Positions 15,744-25,269 are shown, counted from the stretch's first letter. The stretch is 64,000 bases of DNA from Bacillota bacterium (GCA_025210655.1 JAOARG010000054.1:1-64000); one strand, 5' to 3'. The notes: generated from the letters alone by a model not told the origin. Numbers and translations are program-made.

Positions 15744-18161
15744 TTATTTAATAAAATCTACCAAACTAGGCTGTATTATCTTTGATCCCATTGAAAGGGA
15801 TGCTCTATATACATTTTCCTGATTTTTAAAGTTCATTATAGCCTTAGATTGATCTACATCTTCGTTAAGACTTAGGAGTTTTGTATATGTTACCTCGTTG
15901 GTATCAATTCTGTTATTTATTAACTCTATTCTATTATATCTAGCACCTACATCAGACCATACTGCATGGGCTGTTGCAAGATGTTTGTCCATTTTTCCTA
16001 AGAATGCTTCAACTGTATCACGATCACCTGTTTCCATAGCTTCTATTGCTTCATCAATATCAGCAAACAGTTGAGAATCTGATGCCCTTTCATAATCAAC
16101 AAACAGTTCTGGAATTTTACCATCATTTTGATAATTTGTAGTAAATGTAATATTAGTAGTATTATCACCAGAAACTATTATTTTTTTATCAGAACCTGTT
16201 GCAGGAGCTGGTACAATTAATCCAAACTCAGTATCAATAGCCGTCTGCATAGCTGCAACAACATCTGCAGTAGTTGCAGGTAAAGAAATATCTCCCAGTG
16301 TTAATTCTTTTCTTTCATCACCTAAATGTATAAACATTTTTTGTCCTGAATATATTGACTTAGTATCATCATCTGGGTGCGGAACACTTGCATCTGCATC
16401 AGTTACTAAAGTACTAGTTGTAAGAGTCGCTTCGACATCATCTTTACCATATTCAAACTTATCTTCTATACCCATAATAGTTTCAACTTTTTTTGCATCA
16501 TCACCTGTATAAGTCACGCTTATTGGAACTTGTCCAGGGTTATTTGCTGTAATTACAAGTTTTCCAGAACCATCAATAGTAGCTGTAGCATTAGATATTT
16601 TACCATTAATTAATGCTAGCATCTCTCCTGATGTAAGTCCTGTTGCTGGAGTAGCTCCTGCTCCATTAAAATCCGCTTCAGAAATAGTATAATCAGTACC
16701 ATTAACATTAATAATCATATTAACATCCGTAATATTAGTTCCAGAAAAATCCGCCCCTAAATCCACAGGACTTTCTCCTGTCTTAACTCCTGTAGTAGCA
16801 TTAATTCCATTTACAGCCGTAGTTCCTAAGAAAAATCTATCTTGTAGTACAGTAGGATTTGTACCAGTATATGCAACTTGAATTTGAGAAGTAGACCCAG
16901 TTGAATCTGCCTTAATTACCAATCGACCGTTATCAAAAGAAATGTCAGCAACATCATCTAAATCCCCACCTCCACCTGGTGCATCTCTAAACAAAGTGAG
17001 AATATCTGACTCAGTTTGACTAGACCCAAGTCCTTGAAGATCTGCTGTGGAAATAGTATAGGTTGTACCATCTACAGTAACTGTGATTGTTTCATTTGTA
17101 ATTACTGGATTTGCATAGTCTTCATTTAGTTTTACTGGATAATCTGATTCAAGAACAGCTGATTTTGCTGGATTACCCACATCAACTTTATCATCAAGTC
17201 CAAAAACATCTTCAACTAAATTCCTGTCAGTTCCCTTATACTCCATAGTTACATTTGAAGATACTCCATAGGCATCCCTACTTGCAATTACAAGCTTATC
17301 ATTATCAAAATAGATGTCTGCCGAATACTTAAGAGCTCCTCCAGATCCATTTGTAGCATTAGATAAAATATCTATAATATCTTTTTTCTCAGTTGTATCT
17401 CCATTAATTTTCTGAAGTTCTGAAGTCGGAACAGTAAATGTATCCCCTTCAATTGTTATTTCAATAGTTTCATCAGTAAGTTCAGAAAAATTTTGTGAGA
17501 AATCAAAAGCATCTTCTGCTCTCATTTCTCCACCTACTGCTTTTTGTCCAGTAGCATCTCCTGTTGGAAACTTATCTAAATCTTTATTATCATCTACATA
17601 TCCAAATAAATCTATACCATAAGTATTAACTCTTATTTCCTCATTAATACCTACTTCATAATTAGTATACTTTCTATTATTTATATATTCTGAAGTAACA
17701 TTCACTTTGTAGTTACCATTCTCGTCGAATAGCTGCTTATCTGTCTGAAATCCTGTAAATACAGATCTTCCAGCATAAGTTGTATTTCCTATTGAAATAA
17801 GTTGCTCCTTAAGTTGCTTTATTTCTTCAGAAATCTTTTTATTGTCATCTATTGTCTTATCCCCATTTGATGCACTTACAGTCAGCTCTCTGATTCTTTG
17901 AAGTATTGAATTATACTCCTTTATTGCAGATTCAGTTATATCTATCCAAGATAATGCATCATTGGCATTTTTACTGTACTGCTCAAGTTCGCTAAGATCT
18001 GTTCTAAGTTTAAGGGCCTTGGCTGCAATAACTGGATCATCTGAAGGCCTTGATATTACTTTACCTGTAGAAATCTGATTGTTAAACTTATTCATTGCAG
18101 TAAGGTTACTGTTCAAGTTTATAAGCAGATTTGAAGATATCATATTGTTGGTTATTCTCAT
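15744..18161 (-). CDS. flgL: FlgL hook-filament junction protein with enlarged middle
   Basis: Hook-associated protein 3 joins hook to filament. The N-terminal flagellin-like helix is MRITNNMISSNLLINLNSNL, with STGKVISRPSDDPVIAAKAL at about 31-50. The C-terminus keeps the paired helix (NRIDTNEVTYTKLLSLNEDV ... SLVDFIK). At 805 residues it is far longer than the usual 300. The extra length is a run of about four related modules (near 229-326, 355-447, 478-571 and a weaker one near 604-687), each with a (V/I)xGTxYTIS-like strand, a DISFDNGRLVI-like strand and a (V/M)xYTGT-like strand. They would decorate the junction surface. It lies 45 bases after flgK. Confidence 0.93.
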   Translation of the reverse strand: MRITNNMISSNLLINLNSNLTAMNKFNNQISTGKVISRPSDDPVIAAKALKLRTDLSELEQYSKNANDALSWIDITESAIKEYNSILQRIRELTVSASNGDKTIDDNKKISEEIKQLKEQLISIGNTTYAGRSVFTGFQTDKQLFDENGNYKVNVTSEYINNRKYTNYEVGINEEIRVNTYGIDLFGYVDDNKDLDKFPTGDATGQKAVGGEMRAEDAFDFSQNFSELTDETIEITIEGDTFTVPTSELQKINGDTTEKKDIIDILSNATNGSGGALKYSADIYFDNDKLVIASRDAYGVSSNVTMEYKGTDRNLVEDVFGLDDKVDVGNPAKSAVLESDYPVKLNEDYANPVITNETITVTVDGTTYTISTADLQGLGSSQTESDILTLFRDAPGGGGDLDDVADISFDNGRLVIKADSTGSTSQIQVAYTGTNPTVLQDRFFLGTTAVNGINATTGVKTGESPVDLGADFSGTNITDVNMIINVNGTDYTISEADFNGAGATPATGLTSGEMLALINGKISNATATIDGSGKLVITANNPGQVPISVTYTGDDAKKVETIMGIEDKFEYGKDDVEATLTTSTLVTDADASVPHPDDDTKSIYSGQKMFIHLGDERKELTLGDISLPATTADVVAAMQTAIDTEFGLIVPAPATGSDKKIIVSGDNTTNITFTTNYQNDGKIPELFVDYERASDSQLFADIDEAIEAMETGDRDTVEAFLGKMDKHLATAHAVWSDVGARYNRIELINNRIDTNEVTYTKLLSLNEDVDQSKAIMNFKNQENVYRASLSMGSKIIQPSLVDFIK

Positions 18162-18206
18162 ATTGTCACCCTAAAGGGTTTCACCCGCCTTTCAGTATAT
18201 GGTCAA

Positions 18207-19853
18207 TTATCTTTTAAGTCCTATTAGTGTCTGAATCATTTCATCCATAGTAGTAAGCATTTTTGCATTTGCATTGTAAGAACTCTGAAATTTAACCATA
18301 TTTGACATTTCCTCGTCCATAGAAACACTGGAAATAGCTAATCTGTCATATTGCACTTTATTTGCCAAAACCTCTTGGTTTGAAACATTTCTTTGTGAAG
18401 ACTGTGAATCAACACCTAAGTTTGAGATAAGTGATTTCATAAAATCATCAGGACTTCCCCATTCATAAAGACTCTGATCATGTCTTATCTTATTCATTTT
18501 AAGTGCATTTGTTCCCTCACCAGATAAACCCTCTAAGGATTTTGCTGCTGCAAACTTATCTAAATCATCATCCACGTCTTTAGCCAAGGTAACCCTAGCT
18601 GCAGACATTCTGTCTGTAACAAGATAAGTTCCATCACTCATAAGTTTTATTGATTTATTCTCATATCCCATATCCTTAAGAATTTGGGCCTTATTAGCTT
18701 TTATAATTGCCTCATTTTCTTCTTCTGTCTTATCATCACTGGTTCCATTAAGAGTGGCAGCTGTAACATCAACACCTGGACCACCATTTAAGCCCTTATT
18801 CTTCAGATAAGCCTCATACTCTACTGTAGACATTCCATCTATAGTAAACATATTGTTACCAGTCGACTTATCAAGACCATATCCAGTTTTCTGAATAGCA
18901 TTAAGGCTTTCCGTCAATGTATCAGTAAATTCATTTAGTTTTTGCTGATAATATGGTATTCCCTTGGCAGCACCATCTTCTCCATCCCTCATATCAAGAA
19001 GACCTTTTACTTTTCCTCCTGTAGGATTAAATGTTGAGCCATTTTCCCAAGCTAAGTCTACCATCAACTCTGCATCTTCATAATTTTCCTTACTTGATCT
19101 TGCTGTAGCAGATATTTTTTGAGATCTATTGTGGGAAACCAAACTTTGTCCATTGATATTTACATAAAGTCTCTCTTCGCTATCTTCAAAATAATCTATC
19201 TCTACATAACCTGATAATTCATCTAGAAGAAGATTTCTCTGGTCCCTTAAATCATTGGCAACAGACTTTCCATCCATTTCAAATGCTTTTATTTGATCGT
19301 TTAAGGAAGCAATATTCTCACCAATTTGATTTATTTTATCTACATTTGTTTGAATCTGAAAGTTTACATCAGATTGTAATTTAGTCAAAGAAGAAGACAG
19401 ACTCTGTAGATTTTTAGTAAGGGCAATTCCCTTTTGTCTTACTAAAGCTCTCGTTGTAAGACTGTCCGCATTTTTATTTAATTCTTGTAAGGCACTGAAA
19501 AATTCATCAGTTACCGTTCTAATACCCGATTCTGACGACTCGTTAAAAATAGCCTCTATATTAGTAAGCACATCAGCCTCTCCAGCTGCTGTACCTAATT
19601 TTGAATATTCACCTCTATATTGATAATCAAGAAACTCATTCCTAAGTTGAGTAATAGTTTCTGTAGTAACACCCGTACCTACAACACCTACACCAGCTAC
19701 ATACTGGGGAGAGGTTTGAACCACGTCTGCCCTTTGTCTTGTATACCCTGGAGTATTAACATTTGCAGTATTGTGGGACGTTACATATAATTGTCTTTGG
19801 CTAGTCATTAAACCTGTCAGGGATATATTAAATCCAAAGAATGTTGAACTCAT
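18207..19853 (-). CDS. flgK: FlgK hook-associated protein 1
   Basis: A 548-residue hook-filament junction protein. The N-terminus SSTFFGFNISLTGLMTSQRQ is followed by the rod/hook motif VTSHNTANVNTPGYTRQRAD (about 25-44), diagnostic of FlgK and basal-body proteins. The C-terminus has MDEEMSNMVKFQSSYNANAK and LTTMDEMIQTLIGLKR. Length is normal for the family. It is encoded 20 bases after flgN, its export chaperone, and before flgL, the standard flgM-flgN-flgK-flgL order. The ribosome site is a moderate AGGTG before the ATG at 19853. Confidence 0.97.
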   Translation of the reverse strand: MSSTFFGFNISLTGLMTSQRQLYVTSHNTANVNTPGYTRQRADVVQTSPQYVAGVGVVGTGVTTETITQLRNEFLDYQYRGEYSKLGTAAGEADVLTNIEAIFNESSESGIRTVTDEFFSALQELNKNADSLTTRALVRQKGIALTKNLQSLSSSLTKLQSDVNFQIQTNVDKINQIGENIASLNDQIKAFEMDGKSVANDLRDQRNLLLDELSGYVEIDYFEDSEERLYVNINGQSLVSHNRSQKISATARSSKENYEDAELMVDLAWENGSTFNPTGGKVKGLLDMRDGEDGAAKGIPYYQQKLNEFTDTLTESLNAIQKTGYGLDKSTGNNMFTIDGMSTVEYEAYLKNKGLNGGPGVDVTAATLNGTSDDKTEEENEAIIKANKAQILKDMGYENKSIKLMSDGTYLVTDRMSAARVTLAKDVDDDLDKFAAAKSLEGLSGEGTNALKMNKIRHDQSLYEWGSPDDFMKSLISNLGVDSQSSQRNVSNQEVLANKVQYDRLAISSVSMDEEMSNMVKFQSSYNANAKMLTTMDEMIQTLIGLKR

Positions 19854-19873
19854 ATTGCACCTACTTTCTGAAT

Positions 19874-20377
19874 TTAGACCTTGTGATCAAAAAAATTAAC
19901 ACTTTTTCCATCTTTCTCTCCTGCCTTATCATTATAATTAGAAAACTCATTAGAATTTCCCGACAGAAGATTTATATTAAAATTAACTATTTCTAGAGAT
20001 TTTTCTATCAAAGAATTATTAAGGTCGTTAATCTCTTGAAGTTTTTTTAAAATCTTCATTAGACTATCAACCTTTAAAATAAAATCATCTCTTTGTTCTT
20101 CATCGATGTATTGGGAAAGTTCATCAAAATCGTCAACTGATTCCACATTTGATATATAAAGGATATTCCCAATCAAATTAAGCCTCACCTCATCAAGTTT
20201 ACTTAAAATCCCAATAAAACTGTGTTCTTTTTTTGTAATCTCATCAAGTCTTTTTACATCGTTATTTATAATTACATCCTTTTTTTCCTGAGCCAGTTTA
20301 AAAACTTCCTCATAGGTTTCAACTTCCTTGTCTAAAACCAAAATTAATTTCTCTACAAATTCACTTGCCTTAGTCAT
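19874..20377 (-). CDS. flgN: FlgN-like export chaperone for FlgK/FlgL
   Basis: A 167-residue, largely helical cytoplasmic protein (ASEFVEKLILVLDKEVETYE; LAQEKKDVIINNDVKRLDEI) with the FlgN layout of three amphipathic helices. FlgN keeps FlgK and FlgL export-competent. Sequence conservation in this family is low, so the call rests on helical content, length and position between flgM and flgK. Its ATG shares one base with the flgM stop, suggesting translational coupling. Confidence 0.88.
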   Translation of the reverse strand: MTKASEFVEKLILVLDKEVETYEEVFKLAQEKKDVIINNDVKRLDEITKKEHSFIGILSKLDEVRLNLIGNILYISNVESVDDFDELSQYIDEEQRDDFILKVDSLMKILKKLQEINDLNNSLIEKSLEIVNFNINLLSGNSNEFSNYNDKAGEKDGKSVNFFDHKV

Positions 20378-20655
20378 TATTTACCTAAATCCTTAAGCAT
20401 TTTTTCAACTACATCTTTTGCAGAAGGGTTATATTTACCCTCAGAAATCTCTTTTTTAATATCCTTAACTTTGTCGTCCCTGACATCTGGAAGTTCTTTA
20501 AAGGCTTTCATAGCTGTTTGAATATATCTGGCTTCATCAGATATCTCAATCTTATCTTCTTTAAAGGCACTTTTATTTACCTTTTCAGTCTTTTTGACAT
20601 TCTTGTCATAGGCCTTCATGACCCTCTGAACTTTAGAAACATCATAAATTTTCAT
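20377..20655 (-). CDS. flgM: FlgM anti-sigma-28 factor
   Basis: A 92-residue FlgM. The N-terminal half is disordered and charged (MKIYDVSKVQRVMKAYDKNV). The C-terminal sigma-binding half contains KIEISDEARYIQTAMKAFKE and VKDIKKEISEGKYNPSAKDV, the conserved helices that hold sigma-28. FlgM blocks late flagellar transcription until it is exported through the completed hook. A sigma-28-type promoter lies about 40-65 bases upstream, so FlgM appears to be autoregulated and co-expressed with flgN, flgK and flgL. Confidence 0.95.
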   Translation of the reverse strand: MKIYDVSKVQRVMKAYDKNVKKTEKVNKSAFKEDKIEISDEARYIQTAMKAFKELPDVRDDKVKDIKKEISEGKYNPSAKDVVEKMLKDLGK

Positions 20656-20695
20656 AAATACTCCTCCATTTCCGGTTCAAATCTCTCTATACTTA

Positions 20696-20722
20696 TTATC
20701 GACAGAATAAAGATATACTTTA
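20696..20722 (-). promoter_or_regulatory. Sigma-28-type promoter of flgM-flgN-flgK-flgL
   Basis: The minus strand reads TAAAG (20722-20718), 14 bases, then GTCGATAATAAG from 20703. The identical -35/-10 pair and spacing precedes flgF at 37.97 kb. Confidence 0.8.
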
Positions 20723-20734
20723 ATAATAAAATAA

Positions 20735-20781
20735 ATAAAAAATCAGAAAAGATACATTTAATGAATGCCTCTTTTCTGATT
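20735..20781 (-). terminator. Intrinsic terminator upstream of flgM
   Basis: A perfect 12-pair stem (AATCAGAAAAGA and its complement) is followed on the minus strand by TTTTTATTTATTT. It insulates the flgM promoter from yvyF read-through and is the second of two terminators in this gap. Confidence 0.8.
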
Positions 20782-20867
20782 CTTTATTCTTATGTTTTTT
20801 ACACTATTTTTTACTCTTCGGAACTCTTCGGAACTTTATACGCTTATTATATACCTAAAATACTCAG

Positions 20868-20907
20868 AAAAACACCGGGTCTAAAATGTTTTATGTTTTA
20901 GACCCGA
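20868..20907 (-). terminator. Intrinsic terminator of yvyF
   Basis: On the minus strand CGGGTCTAAAA and its exact complement form the stem around an ACATAAAACA-type loop, followed by GGTGTTTTTC. It begins 25 bases after the yvyF stop codon. Confidence 0.85.
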
Positions 20908-20931
20908 CAAATTTTAAATTATATTCACTTT

Positions 20932-21336
20932 TTACTTCTTTATATGCATTCCATGACTTCTATTGTTTCTCTTATCTTTCTTATCATCTTTCTTATCCAT
21001 ACCAAATGCAGATTTGAATTCTTTCTCCATCTCCATAGCACACTTATTACAGAACCTTCCTGTAGTAATAGCCGTCCCGCATCTTTCACAATCTAGCATA
21101 AAACCTGAACCTTCTTTAATCTCAAGCTTTCCTTCCCTAAGGAATTTCAAGATTTTCTTTTCTGGAACTTCCGTTTCCTCAGAAACTTCTGGTATAGAGG
21201 CATTTGGATTATCATATATATATTCTCTTACTAATTTGAAAAGATCTTCATCGTTCTCTCTACATCTTTCACAAAATTTTTGATTGTTTTCTGAGCTAAA
21301 TAGTCTACCACATTTTTGACAGTTTTGAATTACCAT
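20932..21336 (-). CDS. yvyF: YvyF-family flagellar operon zinc-ribbon protein
   Basis: A 134-residue protein with start ATG at 21336, chosen because GGGAGTG lies seven bases before it; a TTG two codons upstream is the alternative. An N-terminal zinc ribbon NCQKCGRLFSSENNQKFCERC is followed by a winged-helix-like segment (FKLVREYIYDNPNASIPEVS) and a second Cys cluster (CERCGTAI...RFCNKCA). This is the TIGR03826/YvyF family, which sits between comF and flgM in Bacillus and Clostridia, exactly as here. DNA- or sigma-binding regulation is suspected but not proven for the family. Confidence 0.88.
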   Translation of the reverse strand: MVIQNCQKCGRLFSSENNQKFCERCRENDEDLFKLVREYIYDNPNASIPEVSEETEVPEKKILKFLREGKLEIKEGSGFMLDCERCGTAITTGRFCNKCAMEMEKEFKSAFGMDKKDDKKDKRNNRSHGMHIKK

Positions 21337-21421
21337 ATACAATCACTCCCCATTTCTTAGGCCACCAAAATACTCATATGTTAATTATTAGTGACATGCT
21401 CTTTTTTACATTATATTATTA

Positions 21422-22165
21422 TTACTCCAGCGAAGCAATAGCAGAAACCATAACAACAACCCTTTTAGCTCCATTTTCCTTAAGTATCTTAGAGCATTCA
21501 TTTACAGTTGCTCCAGTAGTAAAAATATCATCCACAAGAATTATTGACTTATTTTCTGCACTTGCATACTTATAATTAAATTCAATTGCTCCTTCAATAT
21601 TCTTCTTACGATCTTTCTTCCCCAATTGATTCTGATCTAATCCAGTATCTATTTTAATAAGCAGGTCAGAAATAATATCCAGCTTCAAACTTTCGCTTAT
21701 ACTCTTAGCCAAAATTTGAGCTTGATTGTAACCACGACTCCTTTTCTTCTTCACTGAAGATGGAACCGGCACTATTAAATCAAAATCAAAGACACTACTA
21801 GGAATCTCCATATCATTTATCATATGGGCAAAATGATATGACAGATATCTTTTATCGTGATATTTTAAGTCATGAAGTAGATGCTTTGCAAGATCTCCAT
21901 AAACTACTGCTGGAATCAGTAAATCAAAATATCTATATTCCTGAAGACAATCCCTACATTTATCATAGGGAGAATTTTTTGATATAGGTCTATTACATAT
22001 AATACACCTTTTTTCATAAAGTGAAACAAAGTCCATCCTTTCATAACAACCCTCACAAAGAGAATACTTATTGTTTTTTTCTATCTCATCACCACAATAA
22101 AGACATACAACATTTCTAGGAAAAATAGCTTCTAATATTTTATCTAACCATTTATAATCATTCAT
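21422..22165 (-). CDS. comFC: ComF-family phosphoribosyltransferase-like protein
   Basis: A 247-residue ComFC homologue. An N-terminal zinc finger of paired cysteines (CLYCGDEI, LCEGCYER, CIICNRP, CRDC; residues about 21-70) precedes a PRTase domain ending with the PRPP-binding loop IILVDDIFTTGATVNE. ComFC acts in natural transformation, bringing in or processing single-stranded DNA together with ComFA. No comFA gene adjoins it here; recD2 lies upstream instead. Its position beside yvyF and flgM is the conserved Firmicute arrangement. Confidence 0.9.
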   Translation of the reverse strand: MNDYKWLDKILEAIFPRNVVCLYCGDEIEKNNKYSLCEGCYERMDFVSLYEKRCIICNRPISKNSPYDKCRDCLQEYRYFDLLIPAVVYGDLAKHLLHDLKYHDKRYLSYHFAHMINDMEIPSSVFDFDLIVPVPSSVKKKRSRGYNQAQILAKSISESLKLDIISDLLIKIDTGLDQNQLGKKDRKKNIEGAIEFNYKYASAENKSIILVDDIFTTGATVNECSKILKENGAKRVVVMVSAIASLE

Positions 22166-22179
22166 ACTTATATTATATA

Positions 22180-24372
22180 TTATTCCATTATCTTCCTCAA
22201 CCTCGAACCTAATCCTGTTTTTCTTTTATTACTTAATTTATTTCTTATCATACGTCCTAATGAATTTTTCTTTCCGACAACAACCACCAATTCTTCAGCT
22301 CTTGTAAGTGCCGTATACAAAATATTTCTATTCATAAGCATAGGTGGAAAATCCCAAGCTGGTATAATTACAGCCTTAAACTCACTACCCTGGCTTTTAT
22401 GAACAGTAATTGCATAGGCATGAACTAATTCATCAAGTTGGTTTTTTTCATAATCAACCAATTTCGTTTCATCAAATCTTATAATAAGTCCCTCTTCATT
22501 TACTTCTTCAATAATTCCAATATCACCATTAAAAATTCCATCACCCTTAGCTCCAGTCTTTTCATCTTCCCATTCAATATTGTAATTATTCTTTATTTGC
22601 ATCACCTTATCATTTTTTCTAAAAACCCTATCCCCAGATTTAATTTCCATTGAATTTTTAGATGGATTAATAAGGGACTGAATCTCTGTATTGATATTCT
22701 TGGTACCAAGGTTAGAATTCTTCACTGGAGAAAGTATTTGAATCTCCTTAACAGGATCTAATCCATAGTATTCAGGAAGTCTCTTTTTAATTAAACCCTT
22801 TATTACTTCAACAACTTTCTCATCCCTAGAAGATTCTATAAAGTAAAAATCCTTATCCTTTACATTTGCCATTGGCATCTTACCTTCATTTACCCTATGG
22901 GCATTTACAATTATCATACTTTCAGCAGCCTGCCTAAATATCTCAGTAAGTCTCATACTACTTACAATATCGGAATTCAAAAGATCAAGTAGTACATTAC
23001 CTGGACCTACAGATGGTAACTGATCACTATCACCGACAAAAACTACCCTTGTGCCGTAGCTAATAGCCTTAAGAAAATAATGCATCAAAGTAACATCCAC
23101 CATTGATACCTCATCAACTATAATTACATCACCTATTATTGGATTCTCATCATTTCTCGAGAATCCTCCATAGCCTTCATCAAACTTGGAAAATTCAAGT
23201 AGTCTATGAATAGTTTTTGATTCAAGCATGGTTGCTTCCGTCATACGCTTAGCAGCCCTTCCGGTGGGAGCACATAATACGACCTTATATCCATTACTTT
23301 CAAAAATATCAATAATACATTTAATTATTGTAGTCTTACCAGTACCGGGACCACCTGTGATTATACTTACACCATTATCAAGAGCAAGTTCAACTGCAAG
23401 TATCTGATTTTCATGGAGCTTGATATTTTTTCTTTCCTGAAGTTCATCTATATCAAATTTGATTTTAGCAATTTGATCCTCAAAATTATATGCATTGAGT
23501 TCAATAATTTTTTTCATAATAAAGGTTTCTTGATAATAAAGATGTACTGGAAAAACCCCCATCTCCTCATCAAACTTTTCTAGAAATAATTCTCCCTCAA
23601 CAGTCATTTTTCTTATTACATCTTCAACCTTATCTTCTTCAACCATAATTAGCTTTTTTACACTAGAAATTAGATTCATATACTCTGAGTAAGTATTACC
23701 CTCAGATATAAATCCATTTAGACAATAATTTACAGAGGCTCTAATCCTATGATAAGAATCCCTTTCAAGCCCCATCTCAACAGCTATATTATCAGCAATC
23801 TTAAAACCTATGCCCCTTATGTCGTCTATTAATTGATAGGGATTTGCCCTAATCACATCAATCGCCATTTGGTCATACATTTTGTATATTTTAGAAGCCA
23901 TATTGACACTTACACCAAACTTTTGAAGATACATAACAAGTGATTTTATATTCTTTTTCTCTTCAAATGACTCAATAATTCCCTTAAGCTTGGATTTACC
24001 AATACCATTAATGACAAGAAGTTTTTCTGGAGAGTTTTCCATTATATCAAGAGTATCCTTACCAAAATAATCTACGATCCTCTTTGCAAGACTCTCCCCT
24101 ATACCTTTAACAATTCCCGAGGCCAAATAGGAAAGAATGTCATCTTCTTCAGTTGGATTAGAGTAAAAAGCCTCACTTGCGCTAAACTGTTCACCATATA
24201 TATTGTGATTAACATATTTACCAACAAACTTCATAAATTCGCCAATCTCAAATTCAGGCATGACTCCAGTTACAGTAACATCACAACCTTCACTTTCAAC
24301 AATCACAATCTTAAAATTATTTTCATCATTTTCATATATAACATCAACTATTCTTCCGAAGATAGTTTCCAT
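22180..24372 (-). CDS. recD2: RecD2-type DNA helicase
   Basis: A 730-residue superfamily 1B 5'-3' helicase of the RecBC-independent RecD2 type. An N-terminal OB/HhH region (about 1-200, with VKGIGESLAKRIV and LLVINGIGKSKLKGI) precedes the helicase core: Walker A ITGGPGTGKTT (about 338-348), Walker B IIVDEVSMVD (about 417-426), motif III VFVGDSDQLPSVGPG, and the C-terminal motifs VHKSQGSEF and LYTALTRAEELVVV. It would act in replication-fork repair and recombination. It is 14 bases before comFC, so the two are probably co-transcribed. The 5' flank is a long repeat-rich gap. Confidence 0.95.
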   Translation of the reverse strand: METIFGRIVDVIYENDENNFKIVIVESEGCDVTVTGVMPEFEIGEFMKFVGKYVNHNIYGEQFSASEAFYSNPTEEDDILSYLASGIVKGIGESLAKRIVDYFGKDTLDIMENSPEKLLVINGIGKSKLKGIIESFEEKKNIKSLVMYLQKFGVSVNMASKIYKMYDQMAIDVIRANPYQLIDDIRGIGFKIADNIAVEMGLERDSYHRIRASVNYCLNGFISEGNTYSEYMNLISSVKKLIMVEEDKVEDVIRKMTVEGELFLEKFDEEMGVFPVHLYYQETFIMKKIIELNAYNFEDQIAKIKFDIDELQERKNIKLHENQILAVELALDNGVSIITGGPGTGKTTIIKCIIDIFESNGYKVVLCAPTGRAAKRMTEATMLESKTIHRLLEFSKFDEGYGGFSRNDENPIIGDVIIVDEVSMVDVTLMHYFLKAISYGTRVVFVGDSDQLPSVGPGNVLLDLLNSDIVSSMRLTEIFRQAAESMIIVNAHRVNEGKMPMANVKDKDFYFIESSRDEKVVEVIKGLIKKRLPEYYGLDPVKEIQILSPVKNSNLGTKNINTEIQSLINPSKNSMEIKSGDRVFRKNDKVMQIKNNYNIEWEDEKTGAKGDGIFNGDIGIIEEVNEEGLIIRFDETKLVDYEKNQLDELVHAYAITVHKSQGSEFKAVIIPAWDFPPMLMNRNILYTALTRAEELVVVVGKKNSLGRMIRNKLSNKRKTGLGSRLRKIME

Positions 24373-24389
24373 AGTATCATCCTCTTTTT

Positions 24390-24540
24390 TGATTCTATAA
24401 ATAGAATCGTCTAATGCTTATTGTTCTACAATTTCGCGTCTAATATTGAGATTTTCTCAATGTCTAGTATCAAATTTCTTTTTTCAATTTGATGTCTAAT
24501 GCTACTACTTTGTAATAGCGACCATTGTTAGCTTGCTCAG
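24390..24540. repeat. Direct hairpin array, linker GTCTAAT
   Basis: The linkers GTCTAATG, CGTCTAAT, GTCTAGT and GTCTAATGC separate five small palindromes of unrelated sequence: GATTCTAT-AA-ATAGAATC, ATTGT-TCT-ACAAT, ATTGAGA-TTT-TCTCAAT, ATCAAATT...AATTTGAT, and an imperfect TACTAC..GTAATA. All linkers point the same way. It begins just upstream of the recD2 start codon. Confidence 0.7.
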
Positions 24541-24639
24541 GCAAGCTTATATTCTAAATAAAACCGATTAAACTCTATGAGTAGTTTAACATAGGTGTTG
24601 GGAAAATGAAAATAGGGAGTAATCTTTATGGTGTAATCG

Positions 24640-24710
24640 CACAAGATTCTTGCGCTAGGGGAATCGTTCTTGTTTTGCAAGAACTAGGGGAAAGGGAGAA
24701 ACGGAAGATC
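24640..24710 (+). repeat. GGGGAATC two-hairpin unit B1
   Basis: The pattern is AATCG, hairpin 1 (CACAAGATTCTTGCG), CTAGGGGAATC, hairpin 2 (GTTCTTG-TTTTG-CAAGAAC), TAGGGGAAAGG. The backbone matches the other B units; both hairpin stems differ in sequence. An inverted partner lies at 25.08-25.16 kb. Confidence 0.7.
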
Positions 24711-24795
24711 ATTTTCTTGAGACCCCAAACAACTGCTTTTCTCCGTAAAGAGATGCCCCACCTACAAAGTAGTTTAACCACATGAATACCGTATT

Positions 24796-24814
24796 TCGTA
24801 GGTCGTTGGTCGAG
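24796..24814 (+). repeat. Single heptad arm A3
   Basis: TCGTAGGTCGTTGGTCGAG matches the left arm of the heptad elements. No complementary right arm is found nearby, so this is a solo arm inside the larger inverted structure. Confidence 0.6.
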
Positions 24815-25080
24815 AAGTTAGCCTTACAGGAAAAATCAGGCCATATATAAGATGAGCTTTCCCAGACAGGCCAGACTTTAACTTAGGTCGTCAGAACTTA
24901 AAGACCCCAACTAAACTGATTTTCTCCAAAAAGAGATAAACCACCTCCAAATTAGTTCCCCCCCTAAGATAGAACTTAAGGGAAGCCCTTACAACCTAGC
25001 ACCCAGACCAAAATCAACTTCTAAAAGGAGAATCGGAAGGATATAAAAACTTTTTTAGCTACTCTTTTAGGTCTTTTCTC

Positions 25081-25163
25081 TTACCCTTTTCCCCTCGGAT
25101 TTTCCTCGAAAATCCAATTCCCCTAGCACTTACAAAGTATAGTGCGATTCCCCTCTTCCCCTA
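25081..25163 (-). repeat. GGGGAATC two-hairpin unit B2 (inverted partner of B1)
   Basis: Read on the minus strand: GGGGAAGAGGGGAATCG, hairpin 1 (CACT..AGTG), CTAGGGGAATT, hairpin 2 (GGATTTTC-GAG-GAAAATCC), GAGGGGAAAAGG. Compared with B1 the backbone is conserved, while hairpin 2 has changed on both sides so that pairing is kept. Confidence 0.75.
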
Positions 25164-25269
25164 ACCACCCAACAGCCAACCACTTTTAAAACAAAGGATG
25201 CTTTTTGCTAAAGCAAAACCATAAATATTAACTGAATAGAAACATTTCAATTAATATTTACTAGCTCAG

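Noticed and set aside
24390-24540. The GTCTAAT array considered as a CRISPR array.
   Set aside because: The repeats are only 7-9 bases, the inserts are palindromic and vary from 13 to 25 bases, and there are no cas genes. It is not CRISPR.
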